Source of the DNA: Chloroflexota bacterium
GTDB taxonomy: Bacteria > Chloroflexota > Dehalococcoidia > GIF9 > UBA5629
DNA: 40,384 nt
Assembly (NCBI GenBank): GCA_020354105.1
Contig: CP070642.1
Span: forward strand, 1,670,691 to 1,711,074
Direction of reading: 5' to 3'
In this document: in pieces, positions 1 through 8,660 of the stretch
Layout: every line of letters begins with the position of its first letter
Position numbering within the stretch: position 1 is the first letter of the stretch
Notes under the pieces: generated by a model
What the model was told of the DNA's origin: nothing
The model's database searches: none
The model's input: only the letters and a program-made list of their open reading frames with translations
Position numbers and translations under genes: made by a program

Positions 1-217
1 CGCATATCGGGATATCAAGTGTCTTAGCTATCTCCACTCCATACTCAATGAGCAATTTCCCGCCCAGAGTCGTGGTAAGAGCCCAAGAACCAAGCACCAG
101 CAGCGGCCTATTAGCACGTTTAATCAGGTGAGCATACTCACTGGCGTCCTCAATAATTCTGGCTGATTTAGTGCCGGTTAATACGTTAACTCGATGATAC
201 GGTAAAGTCGTGGTCAT
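1..217 (-). CDS. cdhB: CO dehydrogenase/acetyl-CoA synthase epsilon subunit CdhB, 5' part only
   Basis: The 72 visible residues begin MTTTLPYHRVNVLTGTKSAR and continue with a Rossmann-like segment (RPLLVLGSWAL) as in the epsilon subunit of the archaeal ACDS/CODH complex. The rest lies beyond the left edge. In methanogens this small subunit associates tightly with CdhA and is thought to help electron transfer to or from it. The start is ATG at 217, preceded by a strong Shine-Dalgarno (TAAGGAGG, minus strand, about 225-232). It follows cdhA by about 85 bases in the same operon. Identification rests on the N-terminus and on its place directly after cdhA. Confidence 0.82.
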   Translation of the reverse strand, partial: MTTTLPYHRVNVLTGTKSARIIEDASEYAHLIKRANRPLLVLGSWALTTTLGGKLLIEYGVEIAKTLDIPIC

Positions 218-233
218 AACAAAACCTCCTTAC

Positions 234-302
234 TCATGCTACTTTCGTCGTCTCAATAGCCTTCTCTACCACCAGTTTGGTCATAAGCCCGCCACGATGC
301 AT
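234..302 (-). CDS. possible 22-residue ORF between cdhA and cdhB
   Basis: An ATG overlaps the cdhA stop (TGATG). It opens a 22-codon frame, MHRGGLMTKLVVEKAIETTK plus two residues, ending at TGA just before the cdhB ribosome binding site. An internal ATG (codon 7) is preceded by a weak GGCGGG. The stop-start overlap would allow coupled translation. I do not recognise the peptide. It may be a chance ORF, an unannotated small subunit, or a remnant of a longer cdhA C-terminus. Confidence 0.22.
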   Translation of the reverse strand: MHRGGLMTKLVVEKAIETTKVA

Positions 303-2611
303 CAGTGTATAACTGCATCCAAAGGCACCTCAGAAGTATAAGTTCCCATCAAAGTGGGCAAAGTCAAGACTGGCTTCTCTTTCCAGCCGACCTTCTCAAG
401 ATATGCCATTACTTCCTTCTTAAAGAAGATAGGTATATCCGAAGCTTTTCTAACGAACAGGTGAAGGTCGTCCGGCAGGCTACCCAGATACTGCTTATGC
501 AGGGCAATATAATGGGTAAGCTTCAATTGGCGCCCCTGAGCAGTATCATTCTTCCTGATGCACAATTTTGCCATGGTGACCATCGCCCTCTCTTTGGACT
601 CTACAACTGTAATCAGATGTTCAGGCGACGGCTCCTCAGTGTTCACCAGCTTTCTCTCCCTGCCATCCATCACTGTCCAGTCATCCTCCTCCTTCCGGCT
701 CATATAGAGCCTTCTATATTTGGAGGAATGAGGGCCAACAACTACGGGTATTCCCAGCCTGTTACAGCCGGTGGCGATTGATGCCGCCTTCTGAGAATAA
801 GCTCCCCAGGCAAGGCCGCAGGCACCGACGCGGTTTAAGATATAGTCGGCTATAACCTCATAGTTACCTCTCAGAGGTAGTGTGGCAAATATATTGGCCA
901 CCTTCATAGCAGCCCCGGTGATATGTGAGTTTGCTACGCAGGAACCGACGTTAAGAACTCCGCCGGCATCGAAATTGGGCGGATATTTCTCATAAATAGT
1001 TTTGCCGTCTTTATCCTTCTTCATCCCAGCTGCCATGGCTGAGCAACCACTCAGCACAACGATGTATTTCCTCTTGGCGAATTCCTCAGCGATGTCAGCT
1101 ATCTCAGTGATTTCTTCGGGGAAGTTGGAGCAGCCGACAATTGCAATGATGCCAGGGATGGTGCCGAGAACGATAGGCGCACCGACCTTTCTTATCTCTA
1201 CGTCCATAATTGGACCTCGCCCCACCCTCATCTTCCAAGTTTCCCAGCTGGCTGCTGCCTGCATCATCTTGATTATGGGCACATGGCGAGGGCATTCCTG
1301 GTCGCACTTGCCGCAGCCGATGCATTTGTTGAACACTTCCACCAACGGTTGTATATTGCCATTTTTGGCTGCCTCGATGGCATCGCCAACCGGCAGCAAG
1401 TTGGGGCAAACCTGGCTGCACATATTGCACAGCCGATGGTCTTTAGCCATGTCCGGCACCTCTTCGGGCTTAACCAAGACTTTATTCCTCTTCGGCGCCA
1501 GTTCCAGAGCCACCTTCACCGCTACCTCGGCAGCCTTATCTGGGTCAAATATCAAGGTCTGCTTTCCACCTACCATTTCTTTCACTACCTCGTCTGTTTC
1601 CCTCTTGGTCACATCTTCAAGTCCGTAGCAGATTTTGTCATTGGTGGCAATTAGTGCCGTGCCCACCTTGGCAGCCTCGCCGGGTACATCACACCTGACA
1701 CATTGCTCATCGGTGACTATAACATCAGCAATGCCCGTCCTGATAAAGAAAAGCTGGCGGGACAGCGGGCCGATCACCTTGGCCCTATCGCTGTATCGCA
1801 CCACCTCTTGCGCGGTACAACAAATGCCGGCGACTTCGACCTTATCCTGCAAACCATGCTCGTTTATATAATCAACGATGGGAATAGCCGTAACCGGTTT
1901 ATGCCCAATCAGGCAAATCACTGGCTTCGTCCTGTCCACCGCTCCCCAACCCAGATCAACCAAGGGAGTTTCAGCCACAGAGGTTGGATAGCCGAAACCA
2001 ACTATCTCGGCAATATCAGCGGCTTCCAAGGCGACGTGGTCCAGCATGGAGATATGAAGGGCTTTGGACTCATAGTCCAGAGCCGACCCTTCCTGCCCGG
2101 TATGAAGTGCCGAAATACAATGGATAAGCTGGTTCTCCACATACTCAACAGCCTTTTCCAGGTCACCCAAAGTTTCAGGCTTCAGCCCCATGACCGTTCT
2201 TATATGCGGTGCCTCCACAAGTACCTGGTCGCCCAGGTTAATTTTATAATCTCTGCCATGCTTCTCAATCAAATAGTGAAGCACATGCCTTGCATGGCCA
2301 CCATGGGCTGCCGTACCCATGCAGCAAGCTAAGAGGACAACCCTTGCCTGCTGTGCGGAAATATCGATTCCACAAGCCCCCCTCTTATCTCCGGTGAGAT
2401 CGCATTTGCCGTAGGTGCAGAAGCAGCACAAATCGCACATGGGAGCATAAAAAGGCTTGTAGGTCTTGAGCAGTCTCATGTCCCAGTTTCTTAAATCTGG
2501 AAGCTCAGGCATAGGTGTATGACCTACAGGCTCCCAGTTATCTTCAGCCCGGATAATCTCGTCAACCGTCTCTTTTCGTAAATTCTTCTTCTTTTTGCTA
2601 ACTACAGCCAT
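302..2611 (-). CDS. cdhA: CO dehydrogenase/acetyl-CoA synthase alpha subunit CdhA (archaeal-type, Ni-Fe-S)
   Basis: A 769-residue Ni-CODH catalytic subunit that interconverts CO and CO2 and supplies CO for acetyl-CoA synthesis, or oxidises it in the reverse direction. The N-terminal cysteine cluster (C59, C62, C63, C65, C70, C80) fits the B/D clusters, followed by an HGGHARH histidine segment. Two ferredoxin-like motifs in mid-protein (C395/C398/C402 and CIGCGKCDQEC at 430-440) are the hallmark of the archaeal CdhA, and bacterial CooS/AcsA lack them. Likely C-cluster cysteines lie in GICCTAQ, LSGCSAM, NVGSCVANSH and GACGLAWG. Length agrees with archaeal CdhA (about 770-800). The ATG start has a strong SD (AAGGAGG). 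It lies between cdhD and cdhB. The cytoplasmic complex is expected to be oxygen-sensitive. Confidence 0.95.
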   Translation of the reverse strand: MAVVSKKKKNLRKETVDEIIRAEDNWEPVGHTPMPELPDLRNWDMRLLKTYKPFYAPMCDLCCFCTYGKCDLTGDKRGACGIDISAQQARVVLLACCMGTAAHGGHARHVLHYLIEKHGRDYKINLGDQVLVEAPHIRTVMGLKPETLGDLEKAVEYVENQLIHCISALHTGQEGSALDYESKALHISMLDHVALEAADIAEIVGFGYPTSVAETPLVDLGWGAVDRTKPVICLIGHKPVTAIPIVDYINEHGLQDKVEVAGICCTAQEVVRYSDRAKVIGPLSRQLFFIRTGIADVIVTDEQCVRCDVPGEAAKVGTALIATNDKICYGLEDVTKRETDEVVKEMVGGKQTLIFDPDKAAEVAVKVALELAPKRNKVLVKPEEVPDMAKDHRLCNMCSQVCPNLLPVGDAIEAAKNGNIQPLVEVFNKCIGCGKCDQECPRHVPIIKMMQAAASWETWKMRVGRGPIMDVEIRKVGAPIVLGTIPGIIAIVGCSNFPEEITEIADIAEEFAKRKYIVVLSGCSAMAAGMKKDKDGKTIYEKYPPNFDAGGVLNVGSCVANSHITGAAMKVANIFATLPLRGNYEVIADYILNRVGACGLAWGAYSQKAASIATGCNRLGIPVVVGPHSSKYRRLYMSRKEEDDWTVMDGRERKLVNTEEPSPEHLITVVESKERAMVTMAKLCIRKNDTAQGRQLKLTHYIALHKQYLGSLPDDLHLFVRKASDIPIFFKKEVMAYLEKVGWKEKPVLTLPTLMGTYTSEVPLDAVIH

Positions 2612-2679
2612 TATGGATACCTCCTTATATAAAGATGGTTACTATTTAATTATACTATTAATGAGAATAGTTATCAATA

Positions 2680-3585
2680 TTATATCTTGCCTTCGATAAC
2701 CTCTCTCATGAGTTTACAGTTTTCGGGCTGTCTCAATACCAGGACATTGGCTCCAGCCAAAAGAAGGCTGATAGCCGTAATGCCCTCCCATAAAAGCCCC
2801 TGCTTCTCATTTTCTTTAGCCTGCTTAGTCCTGGCACACTCGCTGCCCAGGTCGGCGATAATCGGCATCTGCATGGTGTTATCGCCGAACATGACGCCGA
2901 TGTGCTTGGTTCTCTCCATTATGGTGAAGCTATATTCCATGCCATAACCCAGGGCTGAGCTTAATGGGTCAATAACTATCCGCTCACTGGGGAATGTTTT
3001 CAGCAGCTTTACGTTCAATTCTTTCTCCAGGTTTATGTCCAACGGAGATTGAGCGATTATGCAATGCCCGTGGTCCAGAGCCGCTTTGCTTATAGGCTCA
3101 TAGTTTTCCTTGGCCACCGGTCCCATGAGGAGGTTTTCACCAGCGCAAACTTCCGCCACTTTGGTCAGAACCTCGATATCCTTAGTTTCATCTCCCGAGC
3201 CATAGACGATAAGCGGCCTGTTTATGGCCGATGCCACCTGTTTGACCACCGCGGCAGCCTTGTCTGCAGGAGCATTCGCCCCTGCCGGGTCAGTGCTCAC
3301 CAAGCGCAGACAAACCAGGTCAGCGCCAAAGTCCAGGCATTTCTTCGCCCATGCCACCGGGTCAGAGAGCACATCTTTGTACGGCCGGCATTCCCATTCG
3401 GTCCAGTTCGTAGGCGCAGCATCAAGTACTTCTAAAGCCAGCCGAGGCCCATTTTCTATCTTGCCTTCAAAAAAATGAAAAGGGAGAACACTCTCTCCCC
3501 CAATTTTTAAAGCTTTTTCCCCCTTCCCGATAACCACCTCGGCCACTTTTCCTGAATAGGTCTCCAAAGGTGCTTTGTAGTCCAT
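2680..3585 (-). CDS. cdhD: corrinoid iron-sulfur protein small (delta) subunit
   Basis: A 301-residue TIM-barrel subunit of the corrinoid/Fe-S protein that carries the methyl group from the AcsE methyltransferase to acetyl-CoA synthase. It matches the CdhD/AcsD family through the N-terminal Y-S-G-K-V segment, the VCLRLVSTDP region, the YGSGDETKD motif, and the C-terminal QMPIIADLGSECARTKQAKE stretch. The length is typical of the core domain. It follows acsE by 23 bases and precedes cdhA by 68 bases, so the three are almost certainly co-transcribed. The large corrinoid subunit (AcsC/CdhE) and the acetyl-CoA synthase subunit (AcsB/CdhC) are not in this window and may lie to the left. Confidence 0.93.
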   Translation of the reverse strand: MDYKAPLETYSGKVAEVVIGKGEKALKIGGESVLPFHFFEGKIENGPRLALEVLDAAPTNWTEWECRPYKDVLSDPVAWAKKCLDFGADLVCLRLVSTDPAGANAPADKAAAVVKQVASAINRPLIVYGSGDETKDIEVLTKVAEVCAGENLLMGPVAKENYEPISKAALDHGHCIIAQSPLDINLEKELNVKLLKTFPSERIVIDPLSSALGYGMEYSFTIMERTKHIGVMFGDNTMQMPIIADLGSECARTKQAKENEKQGLLWEGITAISLLLAGANVLVLRQPENCKLMREVIEGKI

Positions 3586-3608
3586 CTTTCACTCCTTCTT
3601 AAAGAATT

Positions 3609-4487
3609 CTAACTCTCGAGCCAGGCGTGAGAGTAAAGCGTCTCTCCCATAAGCACTTTCGTGGTTTTGACGTAATCCCGCTCCTTTTGCGACAGCGAAC
3701 CCAAGTCTACAGCCTCCCCGTCCATCGTCTTATATATGAGGTCAACGATATTAGGTAGCTCGCCCCTATTTAGCTTGACCAGTTCCTCATCCAGTACGTC
3801 GGCAATCGCCGAGTACAGTCCCCTTCTTCCCAGCATCGTCATGTAGGTACGGTTGAGAATACCTCTGAACTCATCAGGTGTGCCGTTGGACACATTTGAC
3901 AATCCCACCGTCGACTTGACACCAGGCATAAGGTCCTGCAGCATGCCGATGAATTCCACTGCATCAGCAACTTGTTTCTGATCGGCGCTCACCGGCAGTA
4001 TTATGGGGTCAACCCAGATATCTTCGTTTGGGATACCCAGTTCGTTGGCTAAGGCGATTGTCTCCATAATGCTCTCTATCCGGGAATCGATGTCAGGAGG
4101 ACAGCCTTTGTCGGTCAGCACCGAAATGACGACATCGGTATTGTATTTCTTCGCTAGGGGCAGCACCAGTTCCTTACTGTCAGTCCTTCCCGAGGCTGAG
4201 TTGAGCAGAGGCCTCTTCTTACAGGCTTTGAGGCCGGCTTCCATGGCTACGGGATTCAAAGTGTCCACGGATATGGGTAAATCACTAACCCCTTGAATTG
4301 CATCGACCAGCCACTGGGTTACCTCTTCCGGGTCTCTTTTCGCCGGTCCTAGGTTTAGGTCTATGTAGTCTGCGCCAGCGGCAGTCTGTGCTTTTGCCAG
4401 GTCCTGTATTACCTTGGGATTGCGTTCCTTGACAGCGTCATTGACATCCTTGGAAATAATATGAATGCTTTCGCCAATTAAAACCAT
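3609..4487 (-). CDS. acsE: 5-methyltetrahydrofolate:corrinoid iron-sulfur protein methyltransferase AcsE
   Basis: A 292-residue pterin-binding TIM-barrel enzyme that transfers the methyl group of CH3-H4folate to the cobalt of the corrinoid Fe-S protein. Family signs are the N-terminal IGESIHI, AAGADYIDLNLGPAKRDPEE (pterin-binding), SVDTLNP, NSASGR and GLSNVSNG. The length equals the bacterial AcsE barrel (about 262-290). It is the first gene of the operon, about 75-80 bases behind a strong promoter at 4567-4595. Its folate-type methyltransferase next to an archaeal-type CdhA points to a bacterium with a hybrid Wood-Ljungdahl carbonyl branch. Confidence 0.93.
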   Translation of the reverse strand: MVLIGESIHIISKDVNDAVKERNPKVIQDLAKAQTAAGADYIDLNLGPAKRDPEEVTQWLVDAIQGVSDLPISVDTLNPVAMEAGLKACKKRPLLNSASGRTDSKELVLPLAKKYNTDVVISVLTDKGCPPDIDSRIESIMETIALANELGIPNEDIWVDPIILPVSADQKQVADAVEFIGMLQDLMPGVKSTVGLSNVSNGTPDEFRGILNRTYMTMLGRRGLYSAIADVLDEELVKLNRGELPNIVDLIYKTMDGEAVDLGSLSQKERDYVKTTKVLMGETLYSHAWLES

Positions 4488-4566
4488 GTGAGCCCCCTTC
4501 TATTTAATACCCTTGAAAATAAAGCTTTACAGGGATGATTGCATGAGTAGGCCAAACCAAAGAGAT

Positions 4567-4595
4567 ATTGTACCACCTCATAGTACAAGCGTCAA
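4567..4595 (-). promoter_or_regulatory. sigma-70-type promoter of the acsE-cdhDAB operon
   Basis: On the minus strand a -35 TTGACG (4590-4595) and a -10 TACAAT (4567-4572) are separated by exactly 17 bases. Each hexamer has one mismatch to consensus. The predicted start leaves an untranslated leader of about 75 bases before acsE. No other strong promoter is visible upstream of the operon. Confidence 0.75.
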
Positions 4596-4696
4596 CAGTA
4601 TTTGTATCTATTAAGGTATTTGGGTAGGTCTACGGGCATGAGAACCGGTCCACCAAAAAATAGCTTCGGGCGGAGCTAAAGCACGCAGCTATATAA

Positions 4697-4726
4697 TTGA
4701 AAGCTTCAGCTGCTGAAAGCTATAAT
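4697..4726 (+). promoter_or_regulatory. promoter with operator-like inverted repeat before the radical SAM gene
   Basis: TTGAAA (4697-4702), an 18-base spacer and a perfect TATAAT (4721-4726) lie just upstream of the gene at 4749. The spacer is filled by an inverted repeat, AGCTTCAGC (4702-4710) and GCTGAAAGCT (4712-4721). The -10 surroundings are also a direct repeat of AGCTATATAATTGA at 4687-4700. The leader would be only about 16 bases and no clear SD is seen. The repeat could be a repressor site, but that is inference. Confidence 0.6.
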
Positions 4727-4748
4727 TGACTTTTGTGAGCTAAAGAAT

Positions 4749-6584
4749 ATGAATATTCTCGATGATATACTGCATGAGGTCTCCAGGCCAGCCCGCTACA
4801 GTGGTGGCGAGTGGAACAGTATAATCAAAGACTGGCAAGCAACTCCAATTCGAATCGCCCTGGCCTTCCCTGACGTATATGAAGTCGGCATGTCCAACCT
4901 GGCGCTGCCCATACTATACAAAATACTGAATGACCAGCCCGATATCCTCGCCGAGCGGGTCTATGCCCCCTGGCTGGACATGGAGACACAGCTCAAACAG
5001 CACAACATTCCGCTGTTCAGCCTGGAGACCAAGCACTCCCTGAAGGACTTCGACATTATCGGCTTCTCTCTGGGCTACGAACTTACCTACACAAATGTGC
5101 TGAATATGCTCGACCTGGCAGAAATTCCATTGCTCAGCCATCAGCGTAAAGATTCGCACCCCCTGATAATAGCCGGTGGTAGCTGCGCCTTTAACCCGGA
5201 GCCAATGGCCGATTTTATAGACTTATTTGTTATAGGCGACGCCGAAGAAGCGATACTTAAAATACTGGAAGTCTTCCGAGCCTGTAAAAGTAACAAAGAA
5301 CGAATGCTGAGACAGGCAGCAAAACTCCCCGGCATATATGTGCCCAGCCTATATGAGGTGGCTCATCACAAAGATGGCACCTTCGATAGCATAACACCAA
5401 AGGTACCGGAGGCCAAGCTACCAGTCGAGAGACAGATAATAGATAAATTACCACAGCCTGTTACCAGTCCAGTGGTACCTCATATCAAAGTAGTACATGA
5501 CCGCGGGGCTGTGGAAATCCAGAGGGGATGCAGTCGAGGATGCCGCTTCTGTCAAGCAGGTATGATTTATCGGCCGGTTCGTGAACTTCCCGAGCAACAG
5601 GTAATCGAAAGTGTGGCACAGCTTATAAGTAACTGTGGATACAATGAAGTATCGCTGGTCTCTCTGAGCACCGGAGATTACCATAACATAAGCGAGTTAA
5701 TCGGTCAGCTGTCCCGCAAATACTATCACGACAACCTTACCCTGTCCCTACCCAGCCTCCGCCTTGATACGTCGTCTATAGAGTTGATAGAGTCACTGCC
5801 TCACCGGCGCAAGACCACTCTTACCTTCGCCCCTGAGGCTGGGACCGAGAGGCTGCGGCAAGTCATAAATAAACACATACCCGAAGAGGCGATGCTTGAC
5901 ACCTTCACCGCTGCCTTCGAAAAGGGCTGGCTGAATCTCAAGCTATATTTCATGGTCGGGCTGCCCACTGAGACCATCGAAGACGTAAAGGGCATAGTAG
6001 ACCTGGTGACCAAAACCTGCCAGCTAGGCAAGAAAATCAGAAATAAACCCCCAAGGCTCAGAATCAGCGTAGCCACCTTTGTTCCCAAGCCCCACACCCC
6101 CTGCCAATGGTTAGGGCAGGATACTGAAGAGCAGCTAACCCCCAAACATGAACTGCTCAAACAAGGTTTTCACCGGACTGGAGTTCACCTTTCTTGGCAG
6201 GACACCAAAACCAGCCAGCTTGAAGCAGCCTTGTCCCGAGGTGACCGCAGGCTGGGCAAAGTTATACACAAGGCATGGGAACTGGGCAGTAGGTTTGATG
6301 CCTGGCAAGAATGCTTCAACTACGACAACTGGCTGCATGCCTTTAAGGAATGCAAACTCGACCCCGCCTTCTATGCTAATCGGGAAAGACCCAAGGATGA
6401 GGTGTTACCCTGGCAGCATATCGATATCGGAGTAAAATCAGCCTTCCTCAAGAAAGAATATCAGCATATGCAGCAAGGTAAGGAGACACCCGATTGTCGC
6501 CACGGACATTGCAATGCCTGCGGACTTCAGCAACAGCATCCAGATTGCCAGCAAAAATTCAAGCCAAACGTCAAACTGGTATAA
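4749..6584 (+). CDS. TIGR03960-family radical SAM protein (B12-binding-like domain, function unknown)
   Basis: 611 residues. An N-terminal part (about 30-180) resembles the cobalamin-binding-type domain of radical SAM proteins (IALAFPDVYEVGMSNLALPI, GGSCAFNPEPMADF, VIGDAEE). The radical SAM core follows, with the cluster motif C261-xxx-C265-xx-C268 (RGCSRGCRFCQAG) and FAPEAGTERLRQ. The C-terminus has a second cysteine set (CRHGHCNACGLQQQHPDC) typical of this family. The biochemical function is not established. In many bacteria it is fused to or followed by a TIGR03936/DUF2344 partner, but here the next gene is acetyl-CoA synthetase. It starts at ATG 4749 behind a good promoter. Confidence 0.88.
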   Translation: MNILDDILHEVSRPARYSGGEWNSIIKDWQATPIRIALAFPDVYEVGMSNLALPILYKILNDQPDILAERVYAPWLDMETQLKQHNIPLFSLETKHSLKDFDIIGFSLGYELTYTNVLNMLDLAEIPLLSHQRKDSHPLIIAGGSCAFNPEPMADFIDLFVIGDAEEAILKILEVFRACKSNKERMLRQAAKLPGIYVPSLYEVAHHKDGTFDSITPKVPEAKLPVERQIIDKLPQPVTSPVVPHIKVVHDRGAVEIQRGCSRGCRFCQAGMIYRPVRELPEQQVIESVAQLISNCGYNEVSLVSLSTGDYHNISELIGQLSRKYYHDNLTLSLPSLRLDTSSIELIESLPHRRKTTLTFAPEAGTERLRQVINKHIPEEAMLDTFTAAFEKGWLNLKLYFMVGLPTETIEDVKGIVDLVTKTCQLGKKIRNKPPRLRISVATFVPKPHTPCQWLGQDTEEQLTPKHELLKQGFHRTGVHLSWQDTKTSQLEAALSRGDRRLGKVIHKAWELGSRFDAWQECFNYDNWLHAFKECKLDPAFYANRERPKDEVLPWQHIDIGVKSAFLKKEYQHMQQGKETPDCRHGHCNACGLQQQHPDCQQKFKPNVKLV

Positions 6585-6614
6585 TGATAATACGCCAAGG
6601 CAAGGAGCTGAGCT

Positions 6615-8537
6615 ATGGTAAAAACATCTTTACCTTCTGAAGCGGTGTACTGGCCATTCAAGAAATACATGGATATGTATAATCGCTCAATACAAGATCC
6701 GGAACGTTTTTGGGCTGAAGAAGCTCGCAAGTTGGATTGGTTTAAGACGTGGGACAAAGTCCTTGACTGGCAACCACCTTTTGCCCGCTGGTTTGAAGGA
6801 GGCAGAATCAACGCCAGCTATCAATGCGTGGATCGACATGTTAAGACCTGGCGGAGAAGCAAGGTTGCTATATACTGGGAGGGGGAGCTGGGCGATAGCC
6901 AGGTCTTAAGCTACTCCACGCTATACAGATGGGTCAATAAATTCGCTTCAGTACTTAAAAATTTGGGTGTCAACAAGGGAGATACGGTCGCCCTATATCT
7001 GCCGATGATTCCCGAACTGCCTATATTCATGCTCGCCTGTGCTAGAATCGGAGCCCCGCATACCGTTGTCTTCTCCGGTTTCAGCGCTCAGGCTCTGGCC
7101 GACCGAATCAACGATATCAAAGCCAAAGTTCTAGTAACGGCAGACGCCGGCTTCAGAAGAGGTAAGCATCTGGAACTCAAAAAAATCAGCGATGAAGCCG
7201 TAAGTCTATCACCATCAATTGAAAAGGTGGTGGTTGCTAGAAGGGCAGGTACAGCTACGGATATGAAACAAGGACGAGACTTCTGGCTGCACGAGTTACT
7301 CGATGATGCCAGCTCCTTCGTGCCTGCTGAACCTGTTGAGGCCACCCATCCTCTTTATATTCTTTATACATCAGGTACCACCGGAAAGCCCAAGGGCATT
7401 GTCCACGGCACCGGCGGCTACCTCGTTTTCACCAATTCTGGCTACGAATGGGTATTCAATGTGAAGGAGGAGTCTGTTTACTGGTGCACGGCCGATGTTG
7501 GTTGGGTCACCGGACACAGCTCCATAGTCTACGGCCCCTTATGTCATGGCGCTGCCATCGTCCTTTACGAAGGAGCGCCTGACTACCCATCGGTAGATAG
7601 ATGGTGGGACATCGTAGAAAAATATGGTGTTTCGATATTCTACACATCACCCACCGGCATCAGGATGCTGATGAAATATGGCGAAGACGTGGTCAAAAAA
7701 CACGACCTGAGCAGTCTTGAGCTACTGGGCAGCGTTGGAGAAGCTATAAACCCCGAAGCCTGGCAATGGTATTACAAGGTCATCGGCGGTGAAAGATGTC
7801 CCATAGTAGACACCTGGTGGCAGACTGAAACCGGCGGCACAATGATATCGCCGACACCAGGCATAGAACTGGTGCCTCTTAAGCCAGGCTCAGCAACCTT
7901 CCCCCTGCCCGGGGTCAATGCTGATATCTTTGATGAAAGCGGTAAATCGGTGCCAGCCGGAGAGAAAGGCTATCTGGTCATGAAGTCACCCTGGCCGGGT
8001 ATGCTCATCGGCATACACGGGGACCCTGAAAGGTATCAGCAGACCTACTGGTCTAAATTCCCAGGCATGTTCTACACCGGTGACTATGCCATCAGGGACA
8101 AAGATGGTTATTTCTGGCTGCTAGGCAGGGCCGATGAGGTCCTCAAAATAGCCGGGCATAGAATCGGCACAATAGAGATAGAAGATGCTGCTGTTTCTCA
8201 CGAAGCTGTAGTTGAGGCTGCTGTAACCAGCAGGCCAGACGAAGTTAAAGGTGAAAGCGTAGTCATCTTCGCCACGCTCAAGCAAGGGGTAGAGCCCTCT
8301 CAGGAGCTTAAGAACAACATAAAGCAGCATATACGCAAGACGCTGGGGCCTGTAGCCACTCCTGACGAAATCTATTTCGTGGCTAAACTGCCAAAGACGA
8401 GAAGTGGTAAAATCATGAGACGAGTTCTCAAAGCCGTAGCCAGCGGCACAAAAATCGGTGACCTGACCACGCTGGAAGACGAAGCATCTGTGGAAGAAGT
8501 GAAGAAAGCCTTTAAGGAGCTTAAAAAAGAGGTGTGA
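6615..8537 (+). CDS. acsA: acetyl-CoA synthetase, AMP-forming
   Basis: A 640-residue ANL-superfamily adenylating enzyme: acetate + ATP + CoA to acetyl-CoA + AMP + PPi. The P-loop-like motif YTSGTTGKPKG is at 251-261. VYWCTADVGWVTGHS and DTWWQTETGG follow, then GRADEVLKIAGHRIG (hinge), and PKTRSGKIMRR near residue 599 with the catalytic lysine that is a common acetylation site. Length is standard (about 640-660). It starts 30 bases after the radical SAM gene with an AAGGAG SD, so the two may share a transcript. Propionyl-CoA synthetase is possible, but motifs and length fit Acs better. With the CODH genes nearby it could link acetate to the Wood-Ljungdahl pathway. Confidence 0.93.
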   Translation: MVKTSLPSEAVYWPFKKYMDMYNRSIQDPERFWAEEARKLDWFKTWDKVLDWQPPFARWFEGGRINASYQCVDRHVKTWRRSKVAIYWEGELGDSQVLSYSTLYRWVNKFASVLKNLGVNKGDTVALYLPMIPELPIFMLACARIGAPHTVVFSGFSAQALADRINDIKAKVLVTADAGFRRGKHLELKKISDEAVSLSPSIEKVVVARRAGTATDMKQGRDFWLHELLDDASSFVPAEPVEATHPLYILYTSGTTGKPKGIVHGTGGYLVFTNSGYEWVFNVKEESVYWCTADVGWVTGHSSIVYGPLCHGAAIVLYEGAPDYPSVDRWWDIVEKYGVSIFYTSPTGIRMLMKYGEDVVKKHDLSSLELLGSVGEAINPEAWQWYYKVIGGERCPIVDTWWQTETGGTMISPTPGIELVPLKPGSATFPLPGVNADIFDESGKSVPAGEKGYLVMKSPWPGMLIGIHGDPERYQQTYWSKFPGMFYTGDYAIRDKDGYFWLLGRADEVLKIAGHRIGTIEIEDAAVSHEAVVEAAVTSRPDEVKGESVVIFATLKQGVEPSQELKNNIKQHIRKTLGPVATPDEIYFVAKLPKTRSGKIMRRVLKAVASGTKIGDLTTLEDEASVEEVKKAFKELKKEV

Positions 8538-8601
8538 AGCACAACATATAATGCTTACTCCATGACGGGAGGTGGCCAGGCATGGGAGGAGAGGAAAGAA
8601 T

Positions 8602-8630
8602 TTGACTTCTTAACCGAAAACCACTAAACT
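8602..8630 (+). promoter_or_regulatory. probable promoter of the L25 gene
   Basis: TTGACT (8602-8607), a 17-base spacer and TAAACT (8625-8630; four of six) lie in the 123-base gap between acsA and the L25 gene. The predicted start site is about 25 bases before the chosen ATG. The -10 is moderate. Confidence 0.45.
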
Positions 8631-8660
8631 TTGACCTTTGTAACTGAAAGGGTTAACAAG

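Noticed and set aside
1002..2332. Long plus-strand ORFs opposite cdhA (1002-1628 and 1703-2332)
   Set aside because: They are antisense to a clearly coding gene, have no family features and no SD. They follow from its codon bias.
4655..4678. Intrinsic terminator on the minus strand (TAGCT stem followed by six T)
   Set aside because: The stem is only five base pairs with a large loop, and there is no minus-strand gene ending just before it.
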